Shown piece by piece: positions 6,598 through 7,262 of a stretch of 7,262 nt of DNA. This stretch comes from Actinomycetota bacterium. GTDB lineage: Bacteria > Actinomycetota > Actinomycetes > Nanopelagicales > Nanopelagicaceae. Below the pieces are notes generated by a model. The model was not told the origin of the DNA and searched no databases. It saw only the letters and a list, made by a program, of their open reading frames with translations. Both the position numbers and the translations under genes were made by a program. Numbering within the stretch: position 1 is the first letter of the stretch; the number at the start of each line of letters is the position of its first letter. Where the stretch lies: contig SXMA01000014.1 of the NCBI GenBank assembly GCA_005777515.1, forward strand, positions 1 through 7,262, in the 5' to 3' direction.

Positions 6598-7262
6598 AAG
6601 AGACGCGCGCCAGCTTTGCACTCTTGATTTTTATCATTATCGCCCATATTGCCCACCTACTACCTCAGAGCTCTTCTAACTCTGTTGTTACTCAGTCATA
6701 TCCAGCGACAGCATGTCCTGCTGGAGTATCGGGCGCGAAAGCAACTGCCCTGCTTGCGACTAAAAATATTGAGATAAGAAATATCAATCAACCAAATGCA
6801 GAGCTAAAAAAGAATGGCTCGGGAAGCTATCCACTCAATCGTGGAGCTATTTTGGTGGCTGGAAATCCTGCAAATACCAATGTAATTATGACCAGATCTG
6901 GCAAGTGGAGCAGCGCTGCTACCTGCACCATTAGTGGCCCTATCAATTGGTTTGTTGGTGGAACAGCTAATGTCACCAGTCAATCAAAGTTAATTATGAT
7001 CAATAGCGGGCTAAGTGATGCCCTAATTGATCTAACCGCTTACTCTGAAAGCGGGGCTAGTCAGAGCCTTCCAGTGACAGTTAAAGCCTCATCTGAGAAA
7101 GTAGTTCGAATCGACTCGCTATCACCTGGTTCTGAGCGGATCGTTTTAAAGGTTGAAACTCGAAGTGGTCGCATAACTTCATATCTATTAGATGAGCGAG
7201 TACGCGGCTTAACCAATATTGGTGGAGATTTTGTTCCAGCAATGTCAGAGGCAGGTAAAGAA
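6594..7262 (+). CDS. DUF5719 family protein, N-terminal part (continues past the right edge)
   Basis: ATG at 6594 overlaps the TGA of the glycosyltransferase gene (ATGA) and opens 223 codons without a stop to the edge of the window. Residues 8-23 (FALLIFIIIAHIAHLL) after MKETR form a signal peptide or signal anchor, so the rest probably lies outside the membrane. Cys41 (ATACPAG) and Cys111 (ATCTISG) may form a disulfide. The patterns INWFVGGTANVTSQSKLIMI (117-136), then LIDLTAYSESG and later LLDERVRGL with GGDFVPAMSE, look like beta-sandwich repeats. They fit what I recall of the actinobacterial DUF5719 family, where a W(Y/F)-x-GG segment is followed by a 'vNPg..da.vdvt.yg..G' type strand. 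That family usually sits directly after this large GT2 gene, which supports the call. The overlap implies coupled translation and a joint role in envelope assembly. The molecular function is unknown. Confidence 0.78.
   Translation, partial: MKETRASFALLIFIIIAHIAHLLPQSSSNSVVTQSYPATACPAGVSGAKATALLATKNIEIRNINQPNAELKKNGSGSYPLNRGAILVAGNPANTNVIMTRSGKWSSAATCTISGPINWFVGGTANVTSQSKLIMINSGLSDALIDLTAYSESGASQSLPVTVKASSEKVVRIDSLSPGSERIVLKVETRSGRITSYLLDERVRGLTNIGGDFVPAMSEAGKE

Noticed and set aside
1..7262. Mobile elements, CRISPR arrays, tRNA/rRNA genes, defence systems
   Set aside because: No transposase, integrase, terminal repeats, regularly spaced repeats, cloverleaf sequence or defence-type domain was seen on either strand.

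Overview
The window looks like chromosomal DNA from a small-genome, low-GC actinobacterium. By eye the GC content is in the 40s percent, genes are tightly packed, and several stop/start codons overlap. Actinobacterial hallmarks are a WhiB-family iron-sulfur regulator almost identical in its core to Streptomyces WhiB, an FdxC-type 7Fe ferredoxin directly before a DapC-type aminotransferase, and a GT2 membrane glycosyltransferase followed by a DUF5719 protein. A freshwater acI/Nanopelagicales-type organism is the best guess. This is inferred from gene content and base composition, not from a phylogenetic marker.

Layout. Positions 1-535 (minus strand) hold the N-terminal half of a cysteinyl-tRNA synthetase that runs off the left edge. 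A 56-bp divergent gap separates it from a plus-strand run: ferredoxin (592-918), succinyldiaminopimelate transaminase (929-2002, apparently with an AUA start), and a sugar-1-phosphate nucleotidyltransferase of the GDP-mannose pyrophosphorylase type (1999-2976, overlapping by ATGA). A 162-bp regulatory gap follows. It contains a strong sigma-A-like promoter and a terminator-like hairpin inside the predicted leader of whiB (3139-3432). After an 87-bp gap with nested inverted repeats come a 1025-residue GT2 glycosyltransferase/membrane protein (3520-6597) and, overlapping it by ATGA, the start of a DUF5719 protein (6594 to the right edge).

How the genes fit together. The plus-strand genes centre on the cell envelope: meso-diaminopimelate for peptidoglycan (DapC), activated mannose for envelope glycans (nucleotidyltransferase), a membrane glycosyltransferase and an exported anchored protein of unknown function, with WhiB, a developmental/division regulator, between them. 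FdxC-DapC and WhiB/mannose-activation neighbourhoods are known in mycobacteria and streptomycetes. Here they are joined end to end.

I see no mobile element, CRISPR array, tRNA or rRNA gene, defence system, or clearly new multi-gene system. The observations most worth checking are the missing canonical start of dapC, the attenuator-like whiB leader, the nested inverted repeats after whiB, and the uncharacterised C-terminal domain of the large glycosyltransferase.
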